A stretch of DNA of 64,000 nt from the NCBI RefSeq assembly GCF_018446385.1, contig NC_055988.1:165862209-165926208 (forward strand), written 5' to 3'. The notes under the pieces are model-generated. The model was not told where the DNA came from. It made no database searches and saw only the letters and a list, made by a program, of their open reading frames with translations. A program made the position numbers and the translations under genes. This DNA is from Zingiber officinale (Eukaryota > Streptophyta > Magnoliopsida > Zingiberales > Zingiberaceae). This document shows, one piece after another, positions 13,534 to 24,067 of this stretch (its first letter is position 1; each line of letters begins with the position of its first letter).

Positions 13534-15095
13534 CATGCAACTTTGATTCAGATGTTCCATGTTTTTTTTTAATCTAAAGCATTTTGGTGTGTTTTGTTAC
13601 ATTGTGAGAAATTGTCAGATGAAGAATGTTCTTGACCACGTCTTTACTCTTTACCATTTGAGCTATAAACTCATGATTTCAACTTGAAGTTAAACAGATA
13701 CAGATAACAAGACAAATTAGAACAGTTATCAAGCAATTAGAAAGTTTTAAGATTGAGACTTTTGGATTAAAGAAGGAATAAATACCTCATAAATGTTTGA
13801 TTTCCCAGAAGCATTGGAGACGGCAACAATCTGAAATGAATTTGCAATTAAGTTCAAGGAGTGAAGTTAAAGTAGATTGAAATAGAACAATGTTCTGAAT
13901 GGAAATGGACAAGGACAGAATTTGAGCAAACAATTTTTCTAACAAGCTTTATAAAAATAACAAGGTTTAAATATTCTTGGCCCTCAACTATCAAAAAGAT
14001 TTAATGTCAAGTTTACCTAGTATTGCTTGATAATATGAAACATAAAGTGTACCTAATAACTTTTTTTGAATCCTATGAATCCACATGTGAAGCCACCTTT
14101 TAATAGTCTACCAAAGAAGTAGAAAAACATGCAAGTGAATAACAAAAGCTGACCAGAATGATCATGATACTGAATTGTTTTATGTACTCCTTGATTGCCA
14201 ATATCAGCAAATAGTTGAACAAGAGAATCAAATGAATCAACATAGTTAAAGCTGAAAAAAAAAAGAGACTAATTATATCAACACCTGGTGCATCCACTTT
14301 CATTTGTGGTCTTTTCTTCTCCCTAAATGACAGTTTAAGGTGAAGATCGCCACCACAAAACTCATGATTATTGATAGTGCATAATATCTAAAACAATGAA
14401 ATATGTTAATTTTAAGTTTGATTAACTATATCTAAAACAATGAATTATGATACACCAAAGCAACTTGACAGTCAATACCAACAACTAGAAGGGAATCCAA
14501 TTTAACCAACAAATCAACAAAGTCTCACACTAATAGTAATAGACAAAAAGAATTGTCAAATTATATCAACATCCGATGTATCCATTCTCTCCATTAGTAG
14601 AATTTTGAGATGAAGATCATCACAATGACACTCATGATTAAAATGGATAATTCCTACTATATTAGAAGATGATACACTAAAGCAACTTGACTGACAGATA
14701 GATATAGAAGACAAAAGTGACGTTAGTGAACAATTTGCTCTGAAAGAAAAGACAACAAAGAAGGTAGAATGTACATAAACACTGTTTTGTCAGGCATGGC
14801 ATGTTTGGGTGGAGACCTTGGCTAATACAGCTAATCATCAAAGTAGCTTTCTTGTTGGAAAACACATTAACAATCCAGCCATATTAGCAAATGACTGCAA
14901 CTATGATTATGTATTATCTTCGTAACTCTAGTGCTTTGGTGGGTAAAAATTATGACCACAAGCCAAACACTTTCTTAGTATGTGTTACATGCTACATGTC
15001 GAATGGCTAATTGACGAACTACGTGCTTCACAACTCTATCCAAGCAGGCGATTGCAGCCAAGACTAACATCAGCCTTAAAAGAGGAAAAACATAT
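13534..15095. other. Intergenic sequence between convergent IQD and ZIP4, with exon-like scraps
   Basis: No complete gene. On the minus strand 13830-13786 looks like a 45-nt exon (CAG acceptor, GTATTT donor) encoding IVAVSNASGKSNIYE. Two related stretches (14270-14480 and 14560-14703) are imperfect direct repeats and contain short minus-strand open segments. I do not recognise a protein. These may be remnants of a dead gene. Confidence 0.4.
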
Positions 15096-18000
15096 TCATT
15101 CTCGGCATATCTGTACAATGTTCCCTGTAGTAGGACTGTTCCGAGATCCTCCATTGCCCTCTCCCTCACTATTTCCACCATCCCCAACACAACAAAGCCT
15201 TTCAAAATTAGCCAAATACTCCTCCATGCCACATATATACTTGTCCATGCCATGAAAATGCCGTGCCAAGTCCAACCCCATTTTCATCCATATCCTTGCA
15301 TTGGCAACCTGCTGCATCCGGACAGCAATGCCTGACTTGTTCCATGCAGTCATCGCAAGCCATTTACCCTCCTCAGTAGGATACTCCCCTTCCTTGAGCC
15401 CTAGAATTATCTGGTATGCTTTCCGGTATATATCATAGGTTCCATCATCCTTGCCAACTTCATTGCCTCTGGATGCAGAAAGGCAGACCAACTTGCGGAT
15501 GACAATGCTGATCGAACTGTAATCTGGGGAAGGGGATGCAATGAGGGCAGGAAGGCAAGCATTGAGAGCAAACTCAGCTACTTCTGGATCGTAATGTTCA
15601 CTGCAAGAAGCGGCAAGGCCTAATTGGAGAAGGTAATGTCCAGTGCATGATTTAGAAGCAGCAAAGCTTTTTATCAGTTGTAACTGCTGTGACCGGCCAC
15701 CATCTTTAACACGGTTCATGAGCTCATATGTGCAGTAAGTGTGAAGGAAGTGGAGACTTTGATTCTCTGCCTGTGCCTGTCTGGGGTCATTGAACGAGGA
15801 TGAAATGCAAGGCAATATCTGCAGGCATTTAGGAAATGCTTTAAGATGATAATTTCTACAAATTTACAAAAGGTGTTCGAATTTGAAATGTACCTTTTCA
15901 GCTCTCACCAACATCTCCAGGGCCAATTTGACATCATTGTCCACCAAAGTAACTTCCTTTTGCTTCTCAGCATTAAGCAAGGCACCCACACTGATGATCA
16001 AGCATTTGCAAGATGTAGCTTGATTCACACCTTCTTCATCAGTGATTGCAGTGTAAAAAGCAGATGCCAATTCAAAGAACTTGGCACAGAATTCATACTT
16101 CTTCTCGTTTCCAGTTGTTAACCCCATGTTATAGGAAATTCCAGCAAGCCAATTCAGCTCACGGCTACCAACGGCTCCCTTGCCAAAGAAGCACTCCACT
16201 CCAATTTCGACCATTCTGGCCCGAGCATACTTTGTATATTTAAGGATCTCTAGCTCATTGTTTGGGCTTCTGTGGAGGAGGCTGATAAGATTCCTCAAGA
16301 TTGCAACTTCAGTCATTGGCATTTTCTTCCCAGGTGAATAGATGTTGAGCAGGACAGACAATGAAGCAATAGCAACAGGAAGAAGCCGACACGAAATAGC
16401 CTCATGGGTACAGAGGGTAAGAAATTCTGGGTTGAAATCGATGCAACTAACCATTGCTTGCATCTGTTTGATGGCTTCATTTTCATCCTTCTTTTCCAGA
16501 TAAATTTTGTACTGCAAAACAGTCAGAAAACAAGAAATTAGTGAGCTCAGTTGCATGAAGATCAAGACCTTTGCAAGTGAGACTACAAGTGGTACCTTGA
16601 GGAAAGAACACTTGATGTTTGGTTCAAGCTGTTGAAGCATTGAAGTGGTGAGTAATGATTTGTAACCTGACAGTCAATTATGGGTAGGCAGATTGTACCT
16701 TTTCAGCATGTTCAATAAACTCTTGAGCTCGATCAATCTGTTGAAGGCCAAGATGGCAAAGGGAAAGAACTCTGAAACAGTTTGCTCTGCGCGATTGGTG
16801 TTCCTCGTCTCGAGGCACATAAAACATTGATTTTTCAAACATGTCAACACTTACTTCATAATCTTTGGATCTAAAATGTTCTGCTCCACTGTATTGGTAA
16901 ATCCAGAGCAGAAGACGTCAGGTACGAAGCTAAGTCAAGTCATGTAGTAGGAGGAGAGGACATTATGAGCTCACCAGTTCCAGAGGAGCGCGTGCATTGC
17001 CTCCCGCTCCTTCGCTGCTGCGGAGGGCTGGAACAAAGCTACGACCTTCTCGTCGGCCGTCAGCTCCGCTAACACCTTCGCCCTTCCTCTGCCACCGCCC
17101 TCAGCCACCCTCTGCACCACCCTCAGTGCCGCCGCAGCACTGGCGTGACACCGCCCGGTTAGTCCCAGCAAAACAGATCCTGCCTTATCTGGCCCCGCAT
17201 TGGAGAGGTACGCCTCCGCAGCTGAGACGCACGCAGCCTCCGGAACCTCCTTGCTGGCCATCATCCCCATCAACTCCCTCTCCGCTTCCTGAAGCCTCCG
17301 CACGCCAATCCACCCCTTCATCGCTACGTACTTCACGCTCGGGTGCTCTACCGCCGGCGGCACCACGGAGCCAGACCTCAAAGCCCTGATACACTTCAGC
17401 ACCCCGTCGTAGTCCTCCGCTTGGAGCCGATCCGCCGCCAGGAACCGGAGACACCGACTCTTCAAACCGTCCAATTCTAGCGTTTCCGCTCCGCCGCTCG
17501 CACCGCGGCTTCTTGCGGCGGCAATCCCCTTCTCGCACAGATCCATTGCTTCGGTGAGAAGCCTCGATGCGTCCGATCTCCCCTCGGGGGATTTCTTGGA
17601 GAGATCGAGCTTCCCGAACAGGAGGAACTGCTCTGCCAGGGACCGAAACCCTGAAGGAGAGCCAAGGATTAGATTCTTCGACCGGTTCAAGAGGGCGATC
17701 GCGAGATTACGATCGCCGACCTCCCACGCCGTACGCGCCCTGGCGATGTGGAGGTCAAGGAGGAGCTGCCTCTCCTCCTCGTCGCCAATCTTCGAAGTTC
17801 CCTCCGAATGGGCCGCGGATGCTAGCTCCGTGGCGCGCTCGAAGCACCCGGCAGCAAGATCGAACCGGCCGAGCTCGTGCCAGATGAGGCCGGTCTTGTG
17901 GAAGAAGGACGCGGACTTGAAGGCGGCGGACGGAATAGCGAGGGGGAGTCCGGCAATACAAAGCATGTCGGCAGCGACGTGACGGAGCTCCGCCAGCTCG

Positions 18001-18317
18001 GCCTTGCGGGAAGGTGCGTCGCCGCGGAGGAGCTCGGAGGCATTGGAGAGGTCGACGCAGGCGTTCCAGAGGCGGTAGCTGAGCTTCCATAGATGGATCT
18101 TGACGGGCTCCGTGAGGTGAGTGGCGGAGGCGGGTTGATTCAGCGAGGAAAGGGAGAGGCGGAGGCGTGCGGCGAGACCTGCCGGGGAGGAAGAGGGGTC
18201 GAGGGATTCGGCTACCTTGACGGAGGACTCTACGTCGTCGAGGAGGAGGCGGAGGACAGGCGTCGCGTCCTTGGAGGTGGAGCGGAGGTCCGGCGAGGAG
18301 AGCTCCGAGATCTTCAT
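15096..18317 (-). CDS. ZIP4: Meiotic crossover protein ZIP4/SPO22, TPR-like, 5 exons
   Basis: ZIP4 (SPO22) is a ZMM-group TPR-like scaffold needed for class I meiotic crossovers and acts on prophase I chromosomes. Exons on the minus strand: 18317-16975, 16888-16699, 16628-16596 (only 11 codons), 16511-15894 and 15818-15096. All junctions are GT-AG and keep frame, giving about 968 residues, close to known plant ZIP4 lengths (roughly 940-960). An in-frame ATG exists 27 codons upstream (18398), but [13 protein letters not shown] matches the N-terminus of plant ZIP4 (which starts M-x-I-x-E-I/L-S-x-P-D-L-R), so 18317 is chosen. [19 protein letters not shown] is a strongly conserved N-terminal block, [20 protein letters not shown] looks like a TPR, and the following region is SPO22-domain-like. 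No lesion was found. A MITE lies about 340 bp upstream. Confidence 0.95.
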
Positions 18318-18660
18318 CCCGCAGAGGAGGTTCGTGTTTCCCTCCTTCCCGAACCAGCTTGAGTCATTCAAATGACGAGTGGTCCGTGCCCTAGCCAAGT
18401 GCCTCCTCGCTCACTGGAGCAGGTTCGCATCAGGATCTGATGCTTGGTTCACTCGTCGATATCTGAACCGGTAAATCAATTGGCCAAGAACCGGACAACG
18501 AATCATTATACGTGTTGACAAATCCGAGGCGGCCGGAGCAGAGCCGCCCCATCACGCCGGCGACCACCCCAGCACTGCAATCATAGCCTCCGCCTCCGCC
18601 GGGGGTGGCAGTCTTGGCATTAGCCGCTGCCGCCGGCTGACACTTAAGAAGGCTCTTTTA

Positions 18661-19131
18661 GACTATGTTTACTTGGGAGAGTGGAAAGTAAAATTAAGGA
18701 AAAGTTTCCACAGTGAAAAAGTTTTCGTCGTTTACTTCATTAAAATTTTCCGAAGGAAAAGTAACGCAATCTATCCGCGGATAATTTTTGAGCCAAAATC
18801 GATCACCTCAAAATCGGACGGAAAGCAGCGGATGGAAAAAAAATGACGCATGTACCCCTTTTGCATTCACAAAATTACACCATATACCAAAAAAAAATGA
18901 CGCATGTAGTCTTTTTAACTCATAAAATTACACTATGTATAAAAAAAAAATGACGCATGCACCCTTTTTGATTTACAAAATTACATCATAAGTATTCACC
19001 TTCCTCTATCAAGGTAAACAAGTGTGCAAAGGAAAATATTTCTTCGCCATTTCTTTTCTCTTCCTCCAAAGATAATTTTCCATAATTGATTCCTTTCCTT
19101 TCCTCATCCACACTCTTGAGTAAACATAGCC
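18661..19131. mobile_element. MITE in the ZIP4 upstream region
   Basis: The ends are inverted: CTATGTTTACTTGGGAGAG on the left and, reading inward from the right, CTATGTTTACTCAAGAGTG. Inside are three tandem units of about 56-60 bp at 18836-18992, each with 'aatgacgcatgta/c' and 'caaaattacac/tcata'. I could not find a convincing TSD, so the superfamily is not assigned. It lies about 340 bp upstream of the ZIP4 start codon and so may affect the promoter. Confidence 0.6.
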
Positions 19132-20794
19132 AAGGACAGATCGATTGTACGACAAAGACTCATCGTGATGGAGCTGTCCGAAGGATCGATCTGTGACGAG
19201 CAGTTGGCTGATTAAAAATTGATTGAGAAATTCTCAATCTAATTCAAGATAGGTTATAAGTTAAGCATCACAGTCTATGAATATAAGTAACCTGAATCAG
19301 TTTTGATGTAATTAATCAATCAGATTAAATTAAATTTTATGATATTTTAATCATTTTATCTAAGTGCGTAGGATAGTTTAGGAACATAAAATGTCGAGTG
19401 GAAGGCGTATTAAACGAAAAAGATAACATGGGAATCGAGTCGACAGATTTGGTGCATCCGAGAGTCAAGAAGCTATGGAAGAGTATGGTGATTGATACGG
19501 TTGGCGATGGAGGGACCCAAAAGGAAAGGATTAGAAAAGTCAAGGCCATATGGCGGTCAAAAGTCAAGAGGATGTGGCAGTCAATAGTCAAGGCAACTTG
19601 GCGGTCGAATAGTCAAGCTGACGGGGCAGTCAGAGTTGAGCATAGGGGGTAGCCAAGGGCCAGGCAGACTTGTTCATCGAAGAGGCAGAGCTGTAGGAGA
19701 ACGAAGAGAGGCGACAGGGGGAACACCAGGCATAGGTCGGGATCGGCAGAGCTGTATAGAGGCAGCTCGGTCTGCAGGTCCACCATTCAAAGGCCCGGGA
19801 GTGCAAGTCACAAATCACAGGTCGAACGCGGCAGAGCTGTGTAGAGACGGTTTGGTCGGCAGGTCTGCGAGTCGAAGGATCGGAAGTGCAAGTTACGAAT
19901 GATCTACAGACCTACGGTAGAGGGCCAGGAAATACAAAGCACAGAGGTAGGTCGAAAGCGGCAGAACCAGGCAGAGGCAGGTCGAGATCGGCAGAGCTGA
20001 GCAGAAGCAGCTCGATCTACAGACCTACAGTAGAGGGCCAGGAAATACAAAGCACAGAGGTAGGTCGGGATCGACAGAGCTGAGCAGAGAACTGAGCAGA
20101 AGCAGTTCGATCTACAGACCTGCGGTAGAGGGCCAGGAAATACAAAGCACAGAGGTAGGTCGGAAGCGGCAGAACCGGGCAGAGGCAGGTCGAGATCGGC
20201 AGAGCTGAGCAGAAGCAGTTCGATCTACAGGCCTGCGGTAGAGGGCCAGGAAATACAAAGCATAGAGGCAGGTCGGGATCGGCAGAGCTGAGCAGAGTCA
20301 GCCCGTCTGGCAGGTAACACTTAGAGGCTAGAGTCGATCAGAAGAGGCGAGGCCGGTGCAAGTCACAATGGATCGGAGAAGCTAAGTAGTGCGGGTGCGG
20401 AGAATCTCAACGGTCCGTCGAGGATAATCATTACATTCCAATAGTGCGAGTGAAAGCGGAGGTTCCTAAAATGAAAAGATGCCCTCACAACCAGTAGCAG
20501 TCTGCCAGCTGTCCATCACTACAAGACAAAACTCATGTGCGAAGGCGTAGGTCCCTAAACAGAAAGATGCTTTCACGACAAATGACAGTACGACAGGTGT
20601 CCGGGACTAGAGGACAAAGCCCAGCGTCTAACGTTTTCTGACAGGAGGACAGGTTCTAAGAGAGGGGGACGCATAAAAAGGGGGAGATCCCTCGTACGCA
20701 GGTACGCGCACACATTCCCTCGTCACTTTTTTCCACAACTGTTTTTTCTTCTTCTTCTCTCTGCTTTTTTCTGGAGAAAAAAGGACCTGACTTG

Positions 20795-21592
20795 CAGTTC
20801 GGATCCTCTGGACCAAACGCCCCTGGACCGCCCCTGGACCACAAATTCCACATAAGAAGGATTCACGTGCAAAGCACGTGCGTGTTGGAAACCCAACTCA
20901 CGCAGAAAAGAAAGAGGCAGCGAGCAGCCAAACGAAGAGCCCTAGCGGCGTTTGTCGTCCCCGCGTCCGCGACCAGTGTGAGCCAAACGAAGAGGAGGAG
21001 CAGCCCTATCCTCCTGCCGGCGACGGAAGCCTCTCTCGCCCACAAATTTCTCGGTGGCGGAAAACCCCTCGTGTCCCCGACGGCCCGCGGCGTCCGCGAC
21101 GGCCTCCAACAGCCCCGACTCACGCAGGAATCCAACTCCGGTGACCTATTACAGTTCCAACTTACTCCTCTGAGGTCCAGCCCTGCCCGCGACCAGCGAC
21201 AGCCCAAGCTCTACCGCCGTTGGAGGCTGATTTCAACTGTTGGTATATGTTTGAGCTTTCCTCAGTGTGTTCCTTCGTATTTAATAAGCTTTCCTCTGCT
21301 AAGTTCAAGCTCGATCAGTACCTTGATGTAATACCTTGTTCAAACATTCATCAATATCTGTAATTTAATCATTCACAATGAAGAGGATTCCACCGAGTTA
21401 AGAACAACCTCTGGTTCAGCTAGTTTAATTGAATAACATGAGGGTTATTTTCTCATGAGTTCATAGCTTTGTCATTATTTTACCCTATTATGTTGTATTA
21501 TATTGAAACAAAATTGCTGAGATTTGCTACCAGTCACCTTTGCTGACCCATCGTTCTCTAAAATTAATCGAGCAAAACTGAACTGCATGCCT
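20795..21592 (+). repeat. Left terminal inverted repeat of the MULE
   Basis: About 798 bp, matching the right TIR (28186-29005) in inverted orientation through to 'gaactgcatgcct'. The outer about 430 bp is GC-rich and the inner part AT-rich. Relative to the right TIR it has an extra 26 bp near 20815-20840 (repeated 'cccctggacc') and an extra about 75 bp near 21028-21104. It lacks about 110 bp present in the right copy. Elsewhere only scattered substitutions are seen by eye. Confidence 0.93.
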
Positions 21593-22171
21593 GGCAGAGC
21601 TTGAGCAAAACTGAACTGCGTGCCAGATTGACATATAACTTTGAGCTTTCTGCTAAGTCAAATTTCCCCTAAAACTGAAACCAAAAGGCAGATTATTATA
21701 AGGGCTCATACCACCCCCATAGTTTTAAATCTTCATTGCTTCCTCACATATGAAATGAGCGAAATTTTAAAGATCTTTAACTAGGATAAAATTTACATTG
21801 CATCTTCGGCCATGTTTGAAAACATAGCAGTTTGATTAAATTAGAACATGACCATTTTGCAGTTCTATTAACTTTTTTTATGTTTATTTTAGAAAAACAA
21901 GCTTGCAGTTCTCTTATGTGTATCTTGCAGTTAAATTTTGTTGGAACTTTGAAGTTATAAACAAGCTTATTTCTTTAATGTTGATGTTGAAGTTATAAGA
22001 ACAGATTGGAACTTATCTGTACTCAGCATCAAGTTACTCATGGTATCAACTTTGAATCATAACTTTGAGCTTATTTCTTTTTTTAAAAAAAATTATTTAG
22101 CATACAATATATGAACATTAAAAAATATTTGGACTTAAGTAATCCTTGTTTGCTTAATAGGTTGGTATTTC

Positions 22172-22540
22172 ATGGCATCATCAAGTTACAACTCCATCGA
22201 CAATACAAAATTTGAACATGTACCATGTAGGGACTGCGGACAAAGAACATTGGTATGTGTTTCTAGATCAAGCAAAAATCCCGGAAGGAGGTATTATCGA
22301 TGTGGGCAGCATGGCTGGCAAAAGTGGGTGGTAGCCGATACTTTATCTGATGAAGACAATAGTGAAATATGTCGTGGAATGTTAGGAAGAATAGAGTCAA
22401 AGTTAGGAAGTGAACCCATTTCTTCTCGTGGACATAATCTAGGAAATTCAAATGTACCATCAGTGGTTTGGATATTAGTTATAGTGAATCTGACACTTTT
22501 GGCCATTTACCTTATTACTTTGTTGGTTCGGTCTTGTTAA
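22172..22540 (+). CDS. GRF-type zinc finger protein with C-terminal membrane segment (MULE gene)
   Basis: A 122-residue protein. Residues 19-47 form a GRF-type zinc finger: CRDC (19-22), NPGRRYYRC (36-44) and H47. GRF fingers bind single-stranded or structured nucleic acid in known proteins. Residues about 89-117 are strongly hydrophobic (VVWILVIVNLTLLAIYLI), suggesting a single membrane-spanning segment, followed by a short tail. The ATG lies 11 nt after a good acceptor (TTGCTTAATAG at 22151-22161), so a leader exon, plausibly in the left TIR, may be spliced on. The gene lies inside the MULE and converges on the transposase gene, a position like mudrB in MuDR; there is no sequence relation to MURB. 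Function in transposition is unknown. The frame is intact. Confidence 0.75.
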   Translation: MASSSYNSIDNTKFEHVPCRDCGQRTLVCVSRSSKNPGRRYYRCGQHGWQKWVVADTLSDEDNSEICRGMLGRIESKLGSEPISSRGHNLGNSNVPSVVWILVIVNLTLLAIYLITLLVRSC

Positions 22541-22899
22541 TTAGTGTTGAGTAATGTTATTATTGTAATATGACGGATTAACTGTTTGAAAGAACCAGCT
22601 GAAGGGTAATTGGTTTATTAGTTCAGGTGGTTAATTAGTGTTGACTAATGTTGGTATTGTAATGTCATAGGATAATTAGTTTTTTTGTTAAGATGGATGT
22701 TGTGGAACTTGTTATATAATGGTCTGAAAATTCTATAATGATTTATTCTGTGTTCTTTCGGTATTTTGTTCTCATCTATGTAATGTTCATCAAGGGTTGA
22801 TTGGTTCGCTTGTGTTGCAATGGTTGCTTTTGATGTCCGTGTGATCCTTGGTGCCAACGATTTTGTTTGATATAAGCTTGTGTTGCAATGGTTGCTTGC

Positions 22900-23645
22900 T
22901 CAATCACAGCTCAAGAGTCAACAGACTTGGAAGCATCAAGCTGGACAAACTCTCTTACAGAATCAAAACTGCTGTACGGCAAGCCCTTCACCTCACCAAG
23001 TGCAACATTCAACTGACCGACAGCATTTGAGATCAACTGATGCTGCTTGCTTCATCATAGTGGCATAGTTTTTGTCATTTTGAGTTCCCTTGCCATTACA
23101 AGGACCTTCATTTGAAGTAATAACACTCTCTCGTCTGGCACATAGAACCAAAAGTTGTGTTCAATGGGAACCAAATGTTCAATGGCACATAGAACCAGGT
23201 ACAGCTGCAACTTTCCCAGCCGAATGAAGGTTGTTCTTTGGCTTTGTTATCGGATCTAGTAGCCTCCTCAAGGGACTTTGTCTACCTTTACTATTCCTGG
23301 TTATTTGCTCTCCATGGGAATTGTACAGAAAAGAGATCGACTCGAATAGTTCTTCCGATGAGCCAGCCTTCAAACTAGAACTCTTGCTCATCCTATTTGC
23401 TTAGTGCTAGATGGATAAACTGTCGACTTCTTCCCTGCTGAAGCAATTGCTTTGACTTCAAATTTTCTTGGTTTCTGGGTGGTACAGGACTCAAGTTTCT
23501 CACAAGAAGCACTAGGAATGTCCCCATTTCCTTGAACTGGTTTATCAGTTGGTGCCACACCTACTGATGGAACATTGCACTACACAAGAGAGTAGAAGGA
23601 TTGTTCCATGCACAAAGATAATGATCAACCATCAGAGTAGACACT
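22900..23645 (-). pseudogene. Probable captured host-gene fragment inside the MULE (DUF3527-like)
   Basis: On the minus strand an acceptor-like site (TTGTGTAG, near 23579) opens a reading frame with KPRKFEVKAIAS and YPSSTKQIG. It stops at a TGA and continues in another frame as MSKSSSLKAGSSEELFES and SPLRRLLDPITKPKNN (23391-23179). The last motif resembles the S-P-L-R-R-L-L-D-P-L-L-K-P-K signature of plant DUF3527-type proteins. Further on, NDKNYATMMKQAAS-like sequence fits the same kind of protein. The frames are broken and the segment sits between the two MULE genes, so it reads as transduplicated host DNA. The family name is recalled from the motif alone. Confidence 0.5.
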
Positions 23646-24067
23646 AAAATAACGCACATTCAATCTGAACACCTTATGAATACTTATTTCATTTAAAGAG
23701 TTAAATTTGTCATTTTCTAAAAAGTCAAAAGATGAAGTTGAAGATGGTGCTACGACCTCAGAATTTGCATCACCTCTTTAGACAATCAACAAGAGAATTT
23801 TAAGAATATTTTTCAAACAAATAGTAAACACATCTCCATTATAAAAAGAGGAAGTTTAAAATGTTAAATAGATAGTTCAATCTAAAAGCGTTGTCTTCCA
23901 TTTTCGATGTGGATCTATAGTAACAAGCATGAGGACCAGTTGGACAAAAGCCAAAATGACTCCTAAAGCATTTGGAACCTGCCAAGAAAGAAAATCATAT
24001 CAATATATTAACTAGCATTTCAAGTGCACATATAAATAAACATAGATACATACGAGATCATTGATGT

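Noticed and set aside
16997..18362. Several long ORFs on the plus strand opposite ZIP4 exon 1
   Set aside because: They are GC-rich shadow frames of a recognised conserved exon. They have low-complexity composition and no family resemblance.
18318..18398. Upstream ATG extending ZIP4 by 27 residues
   Set aside because: The added residues are not like ZIP4, whereas [13 protein letters not shown] aligns with the known N-terminus.
20792..21331. 179-codon ORF starting in the left TIR of the MULE
   Set aside because: It begins outside the TIR boundary at its first codon, the same reading is present in the right TIR with a different ending, and indels differ between the copies. It is a GC-rich TIR, not a gene.
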